Of a stretch of DNA of 64,000 bases, positions 8,967-17,385 are shown piece by piece. The notes under the pieces were generated by a model, which was not told the origin of the DNA, did not search any database, and saw only the letters and a list, made by a program, of their open reading frames with translations. Numbering within the stretch: the stretch's first letter is position 1; the number at the start of each line of letters is the position of its first letter. Source of the DNA: Halodesulfovibrio marinisediminis DSM 17456 (lineage in GTDB: Bacteria > Desulfobacterota > Desulfovibrionia > Desulfovibrionales > Desulfovibrionaceae); NCBI RefSeq assembly GCF_900129975.1, contig NZ_FSRG01000004.1:372001-436000 (forward strand), written 5' to 3'. Both the position numbers and the translations under genes were made by a program.

Positions 8967-11075
8967 TTATTGCGGGATGAGTTCCTGACTTTGTGTTTTG
9001 CTGAGTGCTTTGCGAATACCGGCATTCAACTCAACTTTTAGTGCGTTTAAACCGCGCTCTTGGTGAATGTCGTTGAAGTCGGTGAGTCCTTTTGCTTTCT
9101 CAGCTTCAGTCAGCTTTGGTTCAACCACAACACCATCCACAGATTTCGCTGCTGCGTGAGCTTTGTTGATACCAGGATTGTTTTTCTGAGTGTGATCATC
9201 GTCTGCAACAAACACGAATGGCGCGTCAGGAAAGGCTTTTTTCAGTTCTTTTGCCACTGGTTCGAGGTTCCCAGCGTCGAATGCTACTGCGACTGGCTTG
9301 TGCGTTGCTTCGTGGATGCTCGCAGCCGTGGCATAGCCTTCGGCAATAAGAAGTGGCTGTTTTGGGTTTGTGCCTGAATAGTGCGAGATAAGGTGGAACG
9401 CGCCTTGTTTCTTGGCTCCAGACTCGAAGAGTTTTCCTTCTGGGGTAATGGTTTGCATTGTTTGGATTCGACCGCTCGAGTCGCGACCTGGGATAAGCAA
9501 GTTGCCGTGCATGTCGATTTTAGTGCCGTGACTTTTTACCCCTTTCTTTTTGAGGTACGGCTGATCTTCTGGTGCCCAGCCTTTCGCGTTTCTCCATTTG
9601 GCATACGCACGTTTTGCGGCTTGTTCCTGTGCTTCTCTGCGCTCTAAGTCGCGAGCCTCCTGCCTCATAGCAGCGTTGGCTTTTATTTTGGCCATTGCTT
9701 CAGGAGAAAGCTTGTGTCCGTTTGCTTTCCAGTTTGTTCGTAGACCGGTTTTATGGTTTTCAATAAAGCCGGCAGGGCGACCGTCTAGATAACCGGTATA
9801 CGCACCGTCTTTTTTGTTTTGCTTGCCGCCTTCAACGCGGACTCGCTGAAGTTCGCCGTTCATGATAGGCAGGCCCTCCACGATCAGACCGGCCTCACGC
9901 AATGCTTGAGCAAACTCCTGTTCAGGAGCCATCTGAGGCTTTTCTTCTTTTTGTTTTCCGTCAGGAAGCCATTGGCTGAGTGATGTCAGATCTGAGCCTT
10001 CCGGAGCGTACCAGCTTTTTTTTCTGCCATCCCATTTGGCTCCAAGCTTCTTGGCTGTGTTCTTTTGAGAATATGGGACAGCAAGGTAAGTCTTTTCTTT
10101 AGCCAGTTGGCTAAGAGTTTGCTCAGGCTCTTGCTCTTTGACCTTTTCTTTTGTGATGTTTTTTTCTTTCTGGTCTTCCATTTTGATACCCTTTTCAAAG
10201 CCGAGCATATGACCTTTGATGCGTTCTGCGGTCTGGCAGGCGCGCATAATCTCGTAAGGATCTTTCTCGAGAGCCTGAATCCAGCTGTCTACGTAGGCGA
10301 GGTGTCGGCCGCGATCATATTCAAGACCGACTTCCATGCTGACCATCCAGCTGGCGATTTCAGCATTCAATTCCTCTCTGGCATACTCCTGAGTGCCTTT
10401 TGGGCCGAAGGTTCGTTCACTGCCTTTCCAGCGTTTTTCATGACCAGTCCAGTGACCTAATTCATGAAGAGCCGTCGCATAGTATTTGTCCTGAGAATCA
10501 AATTTGTCTTTGGGAGGAAGTTTGATTTTGTCTAATGTGTAAGAGAAGAATGCGCGGTCGCGCTGGTCGTGGCTAATAGATGCGCCGGAGCCTTCGAGAA
10601 TCGCTTCACTACGTTCGTGCGGATTCCAGCTAACATCCTGTCCTTTCCACTCCGGCATTCCTTCGACTTGTGTGGCGTGGAACACGCTTGCAAAGCGTAG
10701 AATAGGGCGTTCAAGCAGAAACGTTTCTTTCTGCTGTTTTCCTTCCTCATCCAGAATTGGCTTGCCGTCGTCATCGAGGACATTTTCTTCTTTTGTAAAC
10801 TGCCAGAAGACGACAGGACGGGATTTAGATCCTTTTTTGATACGCAAACCTTCGGCGTTGGCTTGGTTGAACGTTACAAAGCGCGGGTCTTCCATGCCTT
10901 CACGCGCAAGTGAGACAAAGTTAACGCCGCTGTAAACGGTGCCAGAGATGGGATTGAACGGTGGATGGAATTCGCCAGCTTTCCACGGCTTTTGCCAAGG
11001 CGCGGTGCCTTTTTTCAAGTCGTCGATAATCTGCTCTGCAAACTCCTGATGGAATGGTTTTCTTTTGGCAGACAT
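8967..11075 (-). CDS. traC: TraC-like conjugative protein: ArdC ssDNA-binding, zincin peptidase, DUF5710 and Toprim primase domains
   Basis: This multidomain protein of conjugative plasmids is thought to be carried to the recipient with the DNA, where it protects and primes it. Residues 1-130 match the ArdC N-terminal domain (APWQKPWKAGEF, GTVYSGVNF). HELGHWTGHEKRW near residue 205 is a zinc-metallopeptidase HExxH motif. YLAVPYSQKNTAKKLGAKWD starts a DUF5710 domain near residue 330. The last 130 residues form a Toprim-type primase core, with LLIAEGYATAASI, VAFDAGNL and VADDDHTQKN. It ends in a Gln-rich tail, QSQELIPQ. Its length, 702 aa, is typical of fused TraC forms. It lies between the small gene at 11082 and topB. 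Whether the peptidase cleaves restriction enzymes or another target is unknown. Confidence 0.88.
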   Translation of the reverse strand: MSAKRKPFHQEFAEQIIDDLKKGTAPWQKPWKAGEFHPPFNPISGTVYSGVNFVSLAREGMEDPRFVTFNQANAEGLRIKKGSKSRPVVFWQFTKEENVLDDDGKPILDEEGKQQKETFLLERPILRFASVFHATQVEGMPEWKGQDVSWNPHERSEAILEGSGASISHDQRDRAFFSYTLDKIKLPPKDKFDSQDKYYATALHELGHWTGHEKRWKGSERTFGPKGTQEYAREELNAEIASWMVSMEVGLEYDRGRHLAYVDSWIQALEKDPYEIMRACQTAERIKGHMLGFEKGIKMEDQKEKNITKEKVKEQEPEQTLSQLAKEKTYLAVPYSQKNTAKKLGAKWDGRKKSWYAPEGSDLTSLSQWLPDGKQKEEKPQMAPEQEFAQALREAGLIVEGLPIMNGELQRVRVEGGKQNKKDGAYTGYLDGRPAGFIENHKTGLRTNWKANGHKLSPEAMAKIKANAAMRQEARDLERREAQEQAAKRAYAKWRNAKGWAPEDQPYLKKKGVKSHGTKIDMHGNLLIPGRDSSGRIQTMQTITPEGKLFESGAKKQGAFHLISHYSGTNPKQPLLIAEGYATAASIHEATHKPVAVAFDAGNLEPVAKELKKAFPDAPFVFVADDDHTQKNNPGINKAHAAAKSVDGVVVEPKLTEAEKAKGLTDFNDIHQERGLNALKVELNAGIRKALSKTQSQELIPQ

Positions 11076-11081
11076 ACACGA

Positions 11082-11294
11082 TTACCTCATTTCTTTGAGG
11101 GTTTTCTCCAGCAGCTCACGATTAAGTGGCTTGTCTAGATCCTTGAAGCGCAGGGCTACCTCTTCAAACGCGCCCATGTGATCGGCTACGTCCGGATCAA
11201 CAGGAACGCCTTCGTTGAACTCGGCCAGCTCTGCTGCGTCTGAGTCAGACAGCAATGCTGCTTCGCGTAAGTATTGTTCGGTGGTAACTGTCAT
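11082..11294 (-). CDS. Small acidic protein of unknown function in the transfer operon
   Basis: This is a 70-residue acidic protein with no recognised family. I chose ATG 11294 rather than the upstream ATG at 11306, because GGAG lies 6 nt before 11294 while the upstream ATG abuts the traF stop with no ribosome site. It contains an alanine/glutamate-rich stretch (LLSDSDAAELAEFNEG) and a lysine-rich end. Tight packing, with 12 bp to traF and 6 bp to traC, indicates cotranscription. It may be an accessory to either neighbour, but no function can be assigned. Confidence 0.7.
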   Translation of the reverse strand: MTVTTEQYLREAALLSDSDAAELAEFNEGVPVDPDVADHMGAFEEVALRFKDLDKPLNRELLEKTLKEMR

Positions 11295-11306
11295 GATTGA
11301 CTCCAT

Positions 11307-11819
11307 TTAGTTAAATGTGAAAATGGGAATTACTTTGCGGAGCTTTGATGTATCCACAAGACCAAAATATCTGCTGTCAAAACTATTTTTATGGTGCGTG
11401 GAAAGCAGGAGCGCTTTGCTTTCAGGGATGACAACGCTGTGCAATTTGCGAGGCAGCTCTCTTCCTTGGCTGTCGCGTTCTCGGCTTGTGAGAATGAAGA
11501 GCATGTCATTCACTTGAATAGAGCTCGAATGAACTGTGACCGAGTCGCCAGCCAGTCCTACAACCTCTTTTAAAAGTGGTTTTTGACCTGAAGAGCAGAG
11601 CGCGCTTGTGCCAAGATAGTTTCGCTCAGCTGAGATAGCTGTGTAGGCGTTCTCCAGAGAGAGGCAGAAGGCGACTAGGTCACCTCTTGCCAGCGGAGCG
11701 CTTGCCAGTTTGTAGAGTCCGGTTGGCTCAGAGTGGGTGAGGTTGATCCGATATCCCAAATGAAAGGCAGTAGTGAGAAGGAGTGTGACGCCACAAACAA
11801 AGAACAGAGTTACGCGCAT
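11307..11819 (-). CDS. traF: Conjugative S26-family signal peptidase TraF
   Basis: This is a membrane peptidase which in RP4 trims and cyclises the TrbC pilin, using a Ser-Lys dyad rather than the His of ordinary proteases. An N-terminal membrane segment (residues 4-22) is followed by HSEPTGLYKL with the likely nucleophile Ser30. KEVVGLAGD carries the likely general base Lys84, and SFDSRYFG is the conserved C-terminal S26 motif. Its length, 170 aa, is typical. AAGGAGGAATC precedes the ATG, which lies inside the last codons of traG (10-bp overlap), so translation is probably coupled. Its substrate here should be the trbC product at 32940. Confidence 0.9.
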   Translation of the reverse strand: MRVTLFFVCGVTLLLTTAFHLGYRINLTHSEPTGLYKLASAPLARGDLVAFCLSLENAYTAISAERNYLGTSALCSSGQKPLLKEVVGLAGDSVTVHSSSIQVNDMLFILTSRERDSQGRELPRKLHSVVIPESKALLLSTHHKNSFDSRYFGLVDTSKLRKVIPIFTFN

Positions 11820-13831
11820 GATTCCTCCTTATAGTTCGGTTCTTCACCGTCATAGGTTGGCTCTTCTTCAAAGACTGGTTCATGTTCCACGTTGTACTCT
11901 GGAACGTCCGGTTCAGAGGCTTTTGTTGTGGCTGGCTCTACCGTGTAGACAACTGGAGAACTGTCCTCTGCTGTTTTCTTTTTCACTGGAACAAGGCGGT
12001 CAGAGGCTAACGGTGCTTTGACTTTTGCTCGTTCAGAGAACACGGGATCGAGGAAGTAGAGGATTTGCTTACCGTAGATTGGCGGAAAGCCGGCAGGGAA
12101 AACGAGCATGTCGCCGGCTTCAATGATCTGCATGTTGGCGTCTTTTTTTGCGCCAGGAAGTCTCATGCATTCATCCGGAGTAAGCAAAGCGCGGCCAGTT
12201 TCACCAACACTCACGCTTGCTCGGCCAAGGTGGCCGGAGCGGCTTCCGGAGAGAGATGTCTTTTTTGTGACGACCGTTGTTTTACCGGTCATATCAGAAA
12301 GCACCTTTGCCGTTTCGACCTTGTTGGGCGCGTAGGCTATTCGCACGTGGCAGTTACTCATGATGCTTTCATCTTTGGAGTACGCTGCGTGGAGCTGCGT
12401 TAAGTCCTGCACGATGAAGTACGCTTTCAGACCGAATCCACCCATGAATGCTAGAGAGCGTTCAAAGATTTCCAGACGACCGAGAGAGGTGAACTCATCC
12501 ATCATGAGAAGGAGCTGATGTTTGTAGCCGGCAACAGAACGTCCGTCCTCAAACTCCATGTCTTCAGTAAGACGACGCAGAATGATGTTGAGGATAAGAC
12601 GGATTAACGGTCGAAGACGATCGATATCTGAAGGGCGGATTACCAAGTAGAGTGATACCGGAGCCTCATAGTTCATCAGATCATCAATTCGGAAGTCGCA
12701 CTCCGCAGTGTTGGCGGCAACGATTGGATCTCGATAGAGGGCAAGGTTAGCAACAGCAGTCGAAACAACACCAGACAGCTCGTTATCAGCCTTGTTGAGC
12801 ATTTCACGAGCTGAGGATGCAATGAAGCGTTGAACGCTTAATGCTTCTTCTTTGCTTGCTCCGAGTGCCTCCTGCAGGAAGGTTGCATGTTCAGCAACAA
12901 GCATTTCTTGAAAGAGAATTGCGTTATCTTTCTCTGGATCAGCGAGCATCAATCCAAGGTCGCTTAGGTTTGCAATGCGCTTTTTGTTCTGAAGAGTCAC
13001 AATCAGACAATGTAAAATAGCTCCGCCAAGAAGGGCAAAGGCGGCTTTGTTCCAGTAGTCTTTTAACCCTTTGCCGTCTGGATCAACGATCATGCTGGCG
13101 ATGTTCTGCGTGTCTGCGATCGCGTGGGCAGTGTGTAAGCGGATTTCTTGTAGCGGATTGAAACGCGCACCGCTGGCGGTTTCGTCTGTCGGCTCAAAGC
13201 GTAACACTCTGTGCCCTTGCTTTTGTCTCCATCCGGCAGTGAGTGCCCAGTTTTCCCCCTTAATATCGAGGGCAATGAGGCTTTCTTTCCAGCTCAGAAG
13301 TGTAGGCAAAACAAGCCCGACGCCTTTACCTGATCGGGTAGGGGCAAACACGAGGATGTGTTCTGCACCACTGTGCCGAAGATAACGAAGATTTTCTTTA
13401 TCCTGCCAACCGCCGACGTACACGCCCTTGTCAGCGAAAAGTCCTGCCTTCTGGATGTCTTTTTCCTTTGCCCAACAAGCTGATCCGTGAAGATCTTTGT
13501 AGAGGTTTGGTGTTCGCATGAAGAACTGCCAAAGTCCGAAGATTGTAAATAACGGAACCACGAACACTAGTTGACCTGAGAGCGTAGCGTCATCAATGAC
13601 GTTGGCGGCTTCTGGAAACTGCTGGCTCCAGCCGATGATAGCCCACGGTACATACCAGCCGTTGAAGATCATGCCGTTAAGCGCTGGATGGTAATTGTAT
13701 GTTGCTGCCACCTGTTGCGTGGCTACACTGAAGGCGATTAGAGCTAGAAGAAACAGGATCGCAGGATAGAGAAGCCAGAGGAACTTGTGCTTGTTAATAC
13801 TGCCAAGTCCGTATTTAGGTTTGTCCGACAT
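11810..13831 (-). CDS. traG: Type IV coupling protein TraG/VirD4
   Basis: This hexameric inner-membrane ATPase brings the relaxosome DNA to the secretion channel. Two membrane segments (about residues 17-38 and 88-103) precede the P-loop in FAPTRSGKGVGLVLP, near residue 165. LLLMDEFTSLGRL is the Walker B region. ATG 13831 is preferred over the GTG 12 bp upstream because GGAG is correctly spaced from it and the upstream choice would overlap trbI; the protein is then 673 aa. The C-terminal 60 residues are acidic, and such tails often bind substrates. The absence of a relaxase gene from the window means its partner is encoded elsewhere. Confidence 0.95.
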   Translation of the reverse strand: MSDKPKYGLGSINKHKFLWLLYPAILFLLALIAFSVATQQVAATYNYHPALNGMIFNGWYVPWAIIGWSQQFPEAANVIDDATLSGQLVFVVPLFTIFGLWQFFMRTPNLYKDLHGSACWAKEKDIQKAGLFADKGVYVGGWQDKENLRYLRHSGAEHILVFAPTRSGKGVGLVLPTLLSWKESLIALDIKGENWALTAGWRQKQGHRVLRFEPTDETASGARFNPLQEIRLHTAHAIADTQNIASMIVDPDGKGLKDYWNKAAFALLGGAILHCLIVTLQNKKRIANLSDLGLMLADPEKDNAILFQEMLVAEHATFLQEALGASKEEALSVQRFIASSAREMLNKADNELSGVVSTAVANLALYRDPIVAANTAECDFRIDDLMNYEAPVSLYLVIRPSDIDRLRPLIRLILNIILRRLTEDMEFEDGRSVAGYKHQLLLMMDEFTSLGRLEIFERSLAFMGGFGLKAYFIVQDLTQLHAAYSKDESIMSNCHVRIAYAPNKVETAKVLSDMTGKTTVVTKKTSLSGSRSGHLGRASVSVGETGRALLTPDECMRLPGAKKDANMQIIEAGDMLVFPAGFPPIYGKQILYFLDPVFSERAKVKAPLASDRLVPVKKKTAEDSSPVVYTVEPATTKASEPDVPEYNVEHEPVFEEEPTYDGEEPNYKEESCA

Positions 13832-13833
13832 AC

Positions 13834-15069
13834 TTATCTCCACGGTTTGTAAGGGCTGCTGAAGACAATGTCTTTTTGAACAACCATATTGAAGCGGTAG
13901 CCAGGGCGGATGGTGAGGGTCGGCTGTACGTTGAGGTTCTGCTGCAACAGCCTTTGGCTGGATTTGCCCAGTTCGCTTGAAAGGGCAGAGCCTAGTTCGT
14001 CCTGAAGAGACGGTTTATTGTTTGAAGCTGTGTCGCTTTTGAACGTGTCAGATGCATAGGCACCAACTCCTGAGATAAGACTCATGAGCGCGGCAGTACC
14101 GAAGGTTTGAAAGTAGTGGTTGTCTGTGTGGTCGGAAAAACCGCTGTAGCCTGCCATGTCTGCACCCGTCATTGAGCCGAGCGTTATGGAAGATCCGTCT
14201 TGAAAGATGATGCGGTTCCACGCAACAAGGACGCGGGACTGACCAGCAACAACTCTGGAGTCATAGACGCCGATCATCCGGCTCCCTTGAGGAATGAGGA
14301 GATATTTCCCTGTAGCCGTGTCATAGACGTTCTGTGATACTTGCCCGATGAGTTGCCCTGGTAAGTCTGAGTTGATTCCTGAAATCATGATTCCAGGAAT
14401 GACCGCTCCAGTTTTCAACTCAAAGGGATTGCCCTGAGTTCGTGCGTGTTTCAACGTCCATTCAGAGTTTCCGGAGGAGCGTTTTGAAAGAAACGCTTCT
14501 TTGTCTTTCTGATCAGCTGGATTGTAAGCGCCCTCTGGAAGATGAGGCATTGGCGGTGCGCTTGGGTACACCTCAGCTTGAGCAGAAAGAGGCTGTTGAA
14601 CTGTTGCTGAACGTTGAGTTTGAGACGCTTGTTGCGGAATGTTTCCAGAACGGAGTGGAGAAACAAAGGCTTGTTGCTGTTGCTGCCATTTCAACTGACG
14701 CAGCTTAGCCATTTCCTTTCGTTGCTGCTCTAATAGCGGATTTCTTGTGGTGGTTTGTACGATATTGATCGGTTCGTACTCATCGAATTCCTTTACAGGT
14801 TGTGGTTCTTCTGGTGGATCATTGGGAACTGCCAGACCGGCGGATTGGTCTGGATTTTCTATAGGAAGTTTATTGTCCGGAGGAGCTGGAGCTTTTTGTT
14901 GTTCCTGAATGATGGTGGTCTTGGTAGTGGATCTGTCAACTTCCATTGCCAGAAAGATAAAGAGTCCGACTGCAGCGAAAATAAGGAAGTAAAACAGATT
15001 GCGATTGAGCTTAACAACTTTAACTTTTGGGCGCTCAAGACCGTTCGGATCTTTCTTTTCATCAGACAT
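13834..15069 (-). CDS. trbI: Secretion channel protein TrbI/VirB10
   Basis: This protein spans from the inner to the outer membrane and senses ATP use to open the channel. It has a short cytoplasmic head, one membrane helix (NLFYFLIFAAVGLFIFLAME, about residues 24-43), a proline- and glutamine-rich periplasmic stretch (45-190), and then the conserved VirB10 beta-barrel domain with KTGAVIPGIMISGINSDLPG, GKYLLIPQGSRM and LTIRPGYRFNM at the end. Its length, 411 aa, is usual. In RP4, trbI follows trbH and trbG; here ten genes for a type IV pilus, and one for a secreted protein, lie between trbG and trbI. The coupling protein starts 2 bp after its stop. Confidence 0.93.
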   Translation of the reverse strand: MSDEKKDPNGLERPKVKVVKLNRNLFYFLIFAAVGLFIFLAMEVDRSTTKTTIIQEQQKAPAPPDNKLPIENPDQSAGLAVPNDPPEEPQPVKEFDEYEPINIVQTTTRNPLLEQQRKEMAKLRQLKWQQQQQAFVSPLRSGNIPQQASQTQRSATVQQPLSAQAEVYPSAPPMPHLPEGAYNPADQKDKEAFLSKRSSGNSEWTLKHARTQGNPFELKTGAVIPGIMISGINSDLPGQLIGQVSQNVYDTATGKYLLIPQGSRMIGVYDSRVVAGQSRVLVAWNRIIFQDGSSITLGSMTGADMAGYSGFSDHTDNHYFQTFGTAALMSLISGVGAYASDTFKSDTASNNKPSLQDELGSALSSELGKSSQRLLQQNLNVQPTLTIRPGYRFNMVVQKDIVFSSPYKPWR

Positions 15070-15077
15070 AAAGACCT

Positions 15078-15680
15078 CTATTTTGCGCGGATGATGTACA
15101 TGACAGCTACGTTGCGGGGACGGTTTTCGTTTGCTGTTGGTACTTGGTCACTGGCTTTAAAATCAATTCGATATGTATGGTCACTATGAAATCCAGACTG
15201 ACTTCCCCAGCCGTGGATTGATGTCACTCCGCCTGAACTAAAGGCTCCCTTGCCTTTCATAACAGTGAAGGCATTGGGATCACCGTCGAGCGAATTGAAT
15301 TCGCCTGCATAAAAACTGCCAGTAATGTTTCGGATTGCGTCAACTTGTTTTGACCCAACGGCTCGGCTAGCACTGGCGCCACGAAGAAATTCATCTTGGT
15401 AATCGGGAACCGTTGTTGCTCCATTCAAAGCTACTTTTAGTTTGGGGTATGTCGCAGCTGAAAAAGATTGCCCGTTACATTCAAGGTAGTCTTTGGGTGG
15501 TGTTGAAGAAGGCCAAGGAATGATGCTACCGATTGGAACGCCGCCAATGGAATCAACCTGTACTGTTACTGCTGTGGGGTTAAAGCTCGTTGAATCGCCA
15601 GCATTGGCGAAGGAAACGGCAAAGATGATTGCCAGTGATGCCAGTAGATACGCTGAGGTGCGTAAGAAACGTTTTTTCAT
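15078..15680 (-). CDS. Secreted phage-tail-collar-like protein next to pilV
   Basis: This 200-residue protein has a cleavable signal peptide (MKKRFLRTSAYLLASLAIIF..., probable cleavage after SFANA near residue 27). The mature part resembles the tail-collar/microcystin-dependent family: GSIIPWPSSTPPKDYLECNG, VPDYQDEFLRG, and a late SFHSDHTYR-like segment ending in RPRNVAVMYIIRAK. This fold is common at the tips of phage tail fibres and in the variable C-termini of PilV adhesins. It is encoded 106 bp after pilV and directly before trbI, so it is probably a separate tip or recognition subunit of the thin pilus. The adhesin role is inferred; isolated collar domains also occur in unrelated secreted proteins. 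Confidence 0.7.
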   Translation of the reverse strand: MKKRFLRTSAYLLASLAIIFAVSFANAGDSTSFNPTAVTVQVDSIGGVPIGSIIPWPSSTPPKDYLECNGQSFSAATYPKLKVALNGATTVPDYQDEFLRGASASRAVGSKQVDAIRNITGSFYAGEFNSLDGDPNAFTVMKGKGAFSSGGVTSIHGWGSQSGFHSDHTYRIDFKASDQVPTANENRPRNVAVMYIIRAK

Positions 15681-15712
15681 AAGGTGCTCCTGTTGAAAAA
15701 GACATTGAAGGG

Positions 15713-15779
15713 CAAGGGGAGAGTCTCCCCTTGCGGTGAGCAGGGGCAGCGCCTCGCCCGTCGGAGACTCGCCGAAGGC
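15713..15779 (-). repeat. GC-rich REP-like intergenic repeat, copy 1
   Basis: Read on the - strand, this 67-bp element starts GCCTTCGGCGAGTCTCCGAC and ends in a palindrome, CAAGGGGAGA and TCTCCCCTTG. It matches the element after leuC (54811-54874) almost base for base with a few substitutions and 1-bp indels. It fills most of the gap between pilV and the collar gene. Confidence 0.75.
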
Positions 15780-15786
15780 ATAGAGA

Positions 15787-16947
15787 TTAGTCGTTGGTGT
15801 CTTTGGCGCAGTAAGTCTGCACGTTCATTCGGGCATAGTTGGAAGTCGGGAATTGATAGCCTTCTTCCTCGTCGGTTTTGACTCGGAGTTTCACTTCCCA
15901 TTCGTCGCCTAAATCCAGTGCCCACGATTGGAATGTGACCATTGGCTTTGCCAGCGCTCCTTCGGCAACGATTGTTGGGCTTACAAAGATGGCAGGTGTG
16001 GTGTTAGTTCCTTCAGGACACTTGGGCTTTTTGAATCGGTCGCCGTTTGCCGCAAGCGCTGTGGTGCGAACGAGGTCTGTGTTGCCGGTGTCAGCCACGG
16101 TCTGCGCTTTTTGCTCACGGCAAATATAGAGCCCGTAATCCTTGTGGAGAAATACGCGACCTTCATCCTCCGGAGCATCGCAAAAGCTGGCCGGCACTGT
16201 GTCGTGTTTGGCGAATTGGATTTCCCCTACGTTGCGGATCGCATTCGAAGTCATATCCAGCTCAGTGCGCATTTCGTTGAGTTCGGGCTTTCCCGGCACT
16301 GCGAAACGGTAGAGATAATCCTGCCTGATGTCGTACTGGTCATAGAAAACAAGTGAACCAAGATGGCCAGCCGGCGGGACAGGAATGTCTGTTGCTGACA
16401 GAGGTAATACCCATCCACTGAATGCTCCGCGAAGTTCTTGATTACTTTGTCCTGTTAGGAGTCCTGTGGGGATAAATCCTCCGTTTGCTCCAACAAGTGC
16501 TGCTGTTGCCGGCACTGTAGCACTGGCAAACTTGGGTTTAGCTGTGTCGTGTGTTCTGCCTCCGTATGTCAGAACAACGGCTTGCAGGGTTTCCGACTCA
16601 GGTTCGAGGACGAAAATCCGGTATGTCTGCCCCCATGCGTTTTTGTTTGAGAATGAAGGTGGCAGAAAGCCGGCAGAGCGGACGTCATTGAAGGGTACTT
16701 CTTTTGATGCAGTGGCTGTGGCTGCTGCAAGCAGTGTTGCCCTGTGCTCCTTGGTATATTTGGAAACTGCCTTTGTGACAGCGGACAAGTGATCTGCAAT
16801 AGCGCGCTGCTTACTCTTTTCCAGCCCGTCCTCGATGTACCCCAAAAGGGTAGGTGTCAGGATTAAAAGCATCAGCAGTGCTGCCATGACATCCACGGTT
16901 GCAAAACCGGATTGCGCATTGGGTGTGGGCTTTTTATGTTTTTCCAT
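15787..16947 (-). CDS. pilV: Minor pilin / thin-pilus tip adhesin PilV
   Basis: In R64-type thin pili PilV sits at the tip and decides which recipients are recognised. The N-terminus has a prepilin-like junction, QSG then FATVDVMAALLML, with Asp at +5 followed by a hydrophobic helix. The middle contains LDMTSNAIRNVGEIQF, like the conserved MDM...N..V motif of PilV proteins before their variable tails. The C-terminal 100 residues hold four cysteines and are not recognised. ATG 16947 (GGTGG 5 nt upstream) is chosen over GTG 16956; the protein is then 386 aa. No shufflon segments or recombinase gene are visible, so the tail looks fixed. Confidence 0.8.
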   Translation of the reverse strand: MEKHKKPTPNAQSGFATVDVMAALLMLLILTPTLLGYIEDGLEKSKQRAIADHLSAVTKAVSKYTKEHRATLLAAATATASKEVPFNDVRSAGFLPPSFSNKNAWGQTYRIFVLEPESETLQAVVLTYGGRTHDTAKPKFASATVPATAALVGANGGFIPTGLLTGQSNQELRGAFSGWVLPLSATDIPVPPAGHLGSLVFYDQYDIRQDYLYRFAVPGKPELNEMRTELDMTSNAIRNVGEIQFAKHDTVPASFCDAPEDEGRVFLHKDYGLYICREQKAQTVADTGNTDLVRTTALAANGDRFKKPKCPEGTNTTPAIFVSPTIVAEGALAKPMVTFQSWALDLGDEWEVKLRVKTDEEEGYQFPTSNYARMNVQTYCAKDTND

Positions 16948-16956
16948 AACAGCCAC

Positions 16957-17385
16957 CTATCTTACGCTGATCACGGTTGTGAGGTTGCCTTCAGGAATGA
17001 ATGATGGAAGGGCAACACATGTGCCGTGACTTGTTACAAGGTGGTTGTTCTGGTTTACGCCTACTGCAAAACTTCCTTTGAGAATGTTTTGTACGGCAAC
17101 GATTTCTTGTGAGCTTGCTGTGCCGTATACATAGAGCGTGTTTCCCTCGACGCGGTTTTGCCAGATCCGCAAGGCCCGCCAATCAGATGGCAGGCCGAGC
17201 ATGGCTGGTGTGAGTGTTCCGGTGGTTACTGGATTGTTTACTGCGTACGTAATTGCTGCATTGCGGTAGACGACGTAATTTGTCGCTATAGTCTGTGCAG
17301 ATTCATCACTTTGACCGAGTTGCGGTTGCAGCGAATACAAAGCAATAGCACCGAGAAGCACTGCAAAAACAGCCAGAGCTTTCAT
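16957..17385 (-). CDS. pilM: Thin-pilus protein PilM
   Basis: This small inner-membrane protein belongs to the R64/IncI thin-pilus set. One N-terminal membrane helix (MKALAVFAVLLGAIALYSLQ) precedes a periplasmic domain of about 115 residues with SDESAQTIATNYVVYRNAAI and a single GTCVALP cysteine. Its length, 142 aa, fits the R64 PilM family. It overlaps the preceding ATPase gene by 4 bp and abuts pilV. Its precise task is unknown, but in R64 it is needed for pilus formation. It is unrelated to the actin-like PilM of type IVa pili. Confidence 0.8.
   Translation of the reverse strand: MKALAVFAVLLGAIALYSLQPQLGQSDESAQTIATNYVVYRNAAITYAVNNPVTTGTLTPAMLGLPSDWRALRIWQNRVEGNTLYVYGTASSQEIVAVQNILKGSFAVGVNQNNHLVTSHGTCVALPSFIPEGNLTTVISVR

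Noticed and set aside
15078-15680. Tail-collar protein as a sign of a prophage
   Set aside because: No capsid, portal, terminase or tail genes are near it. It has a Sec signal peptide and lies between pilV and trbI, so a pilus-associated role fits better.
15680-15787. Shufflon recombination sites after pilV
   Set aside because: No pair of inverted 19-bp R64 shufflon repeats and no Rci-type recombinase gene could be seen; the only structure is the GC-rich repeat.
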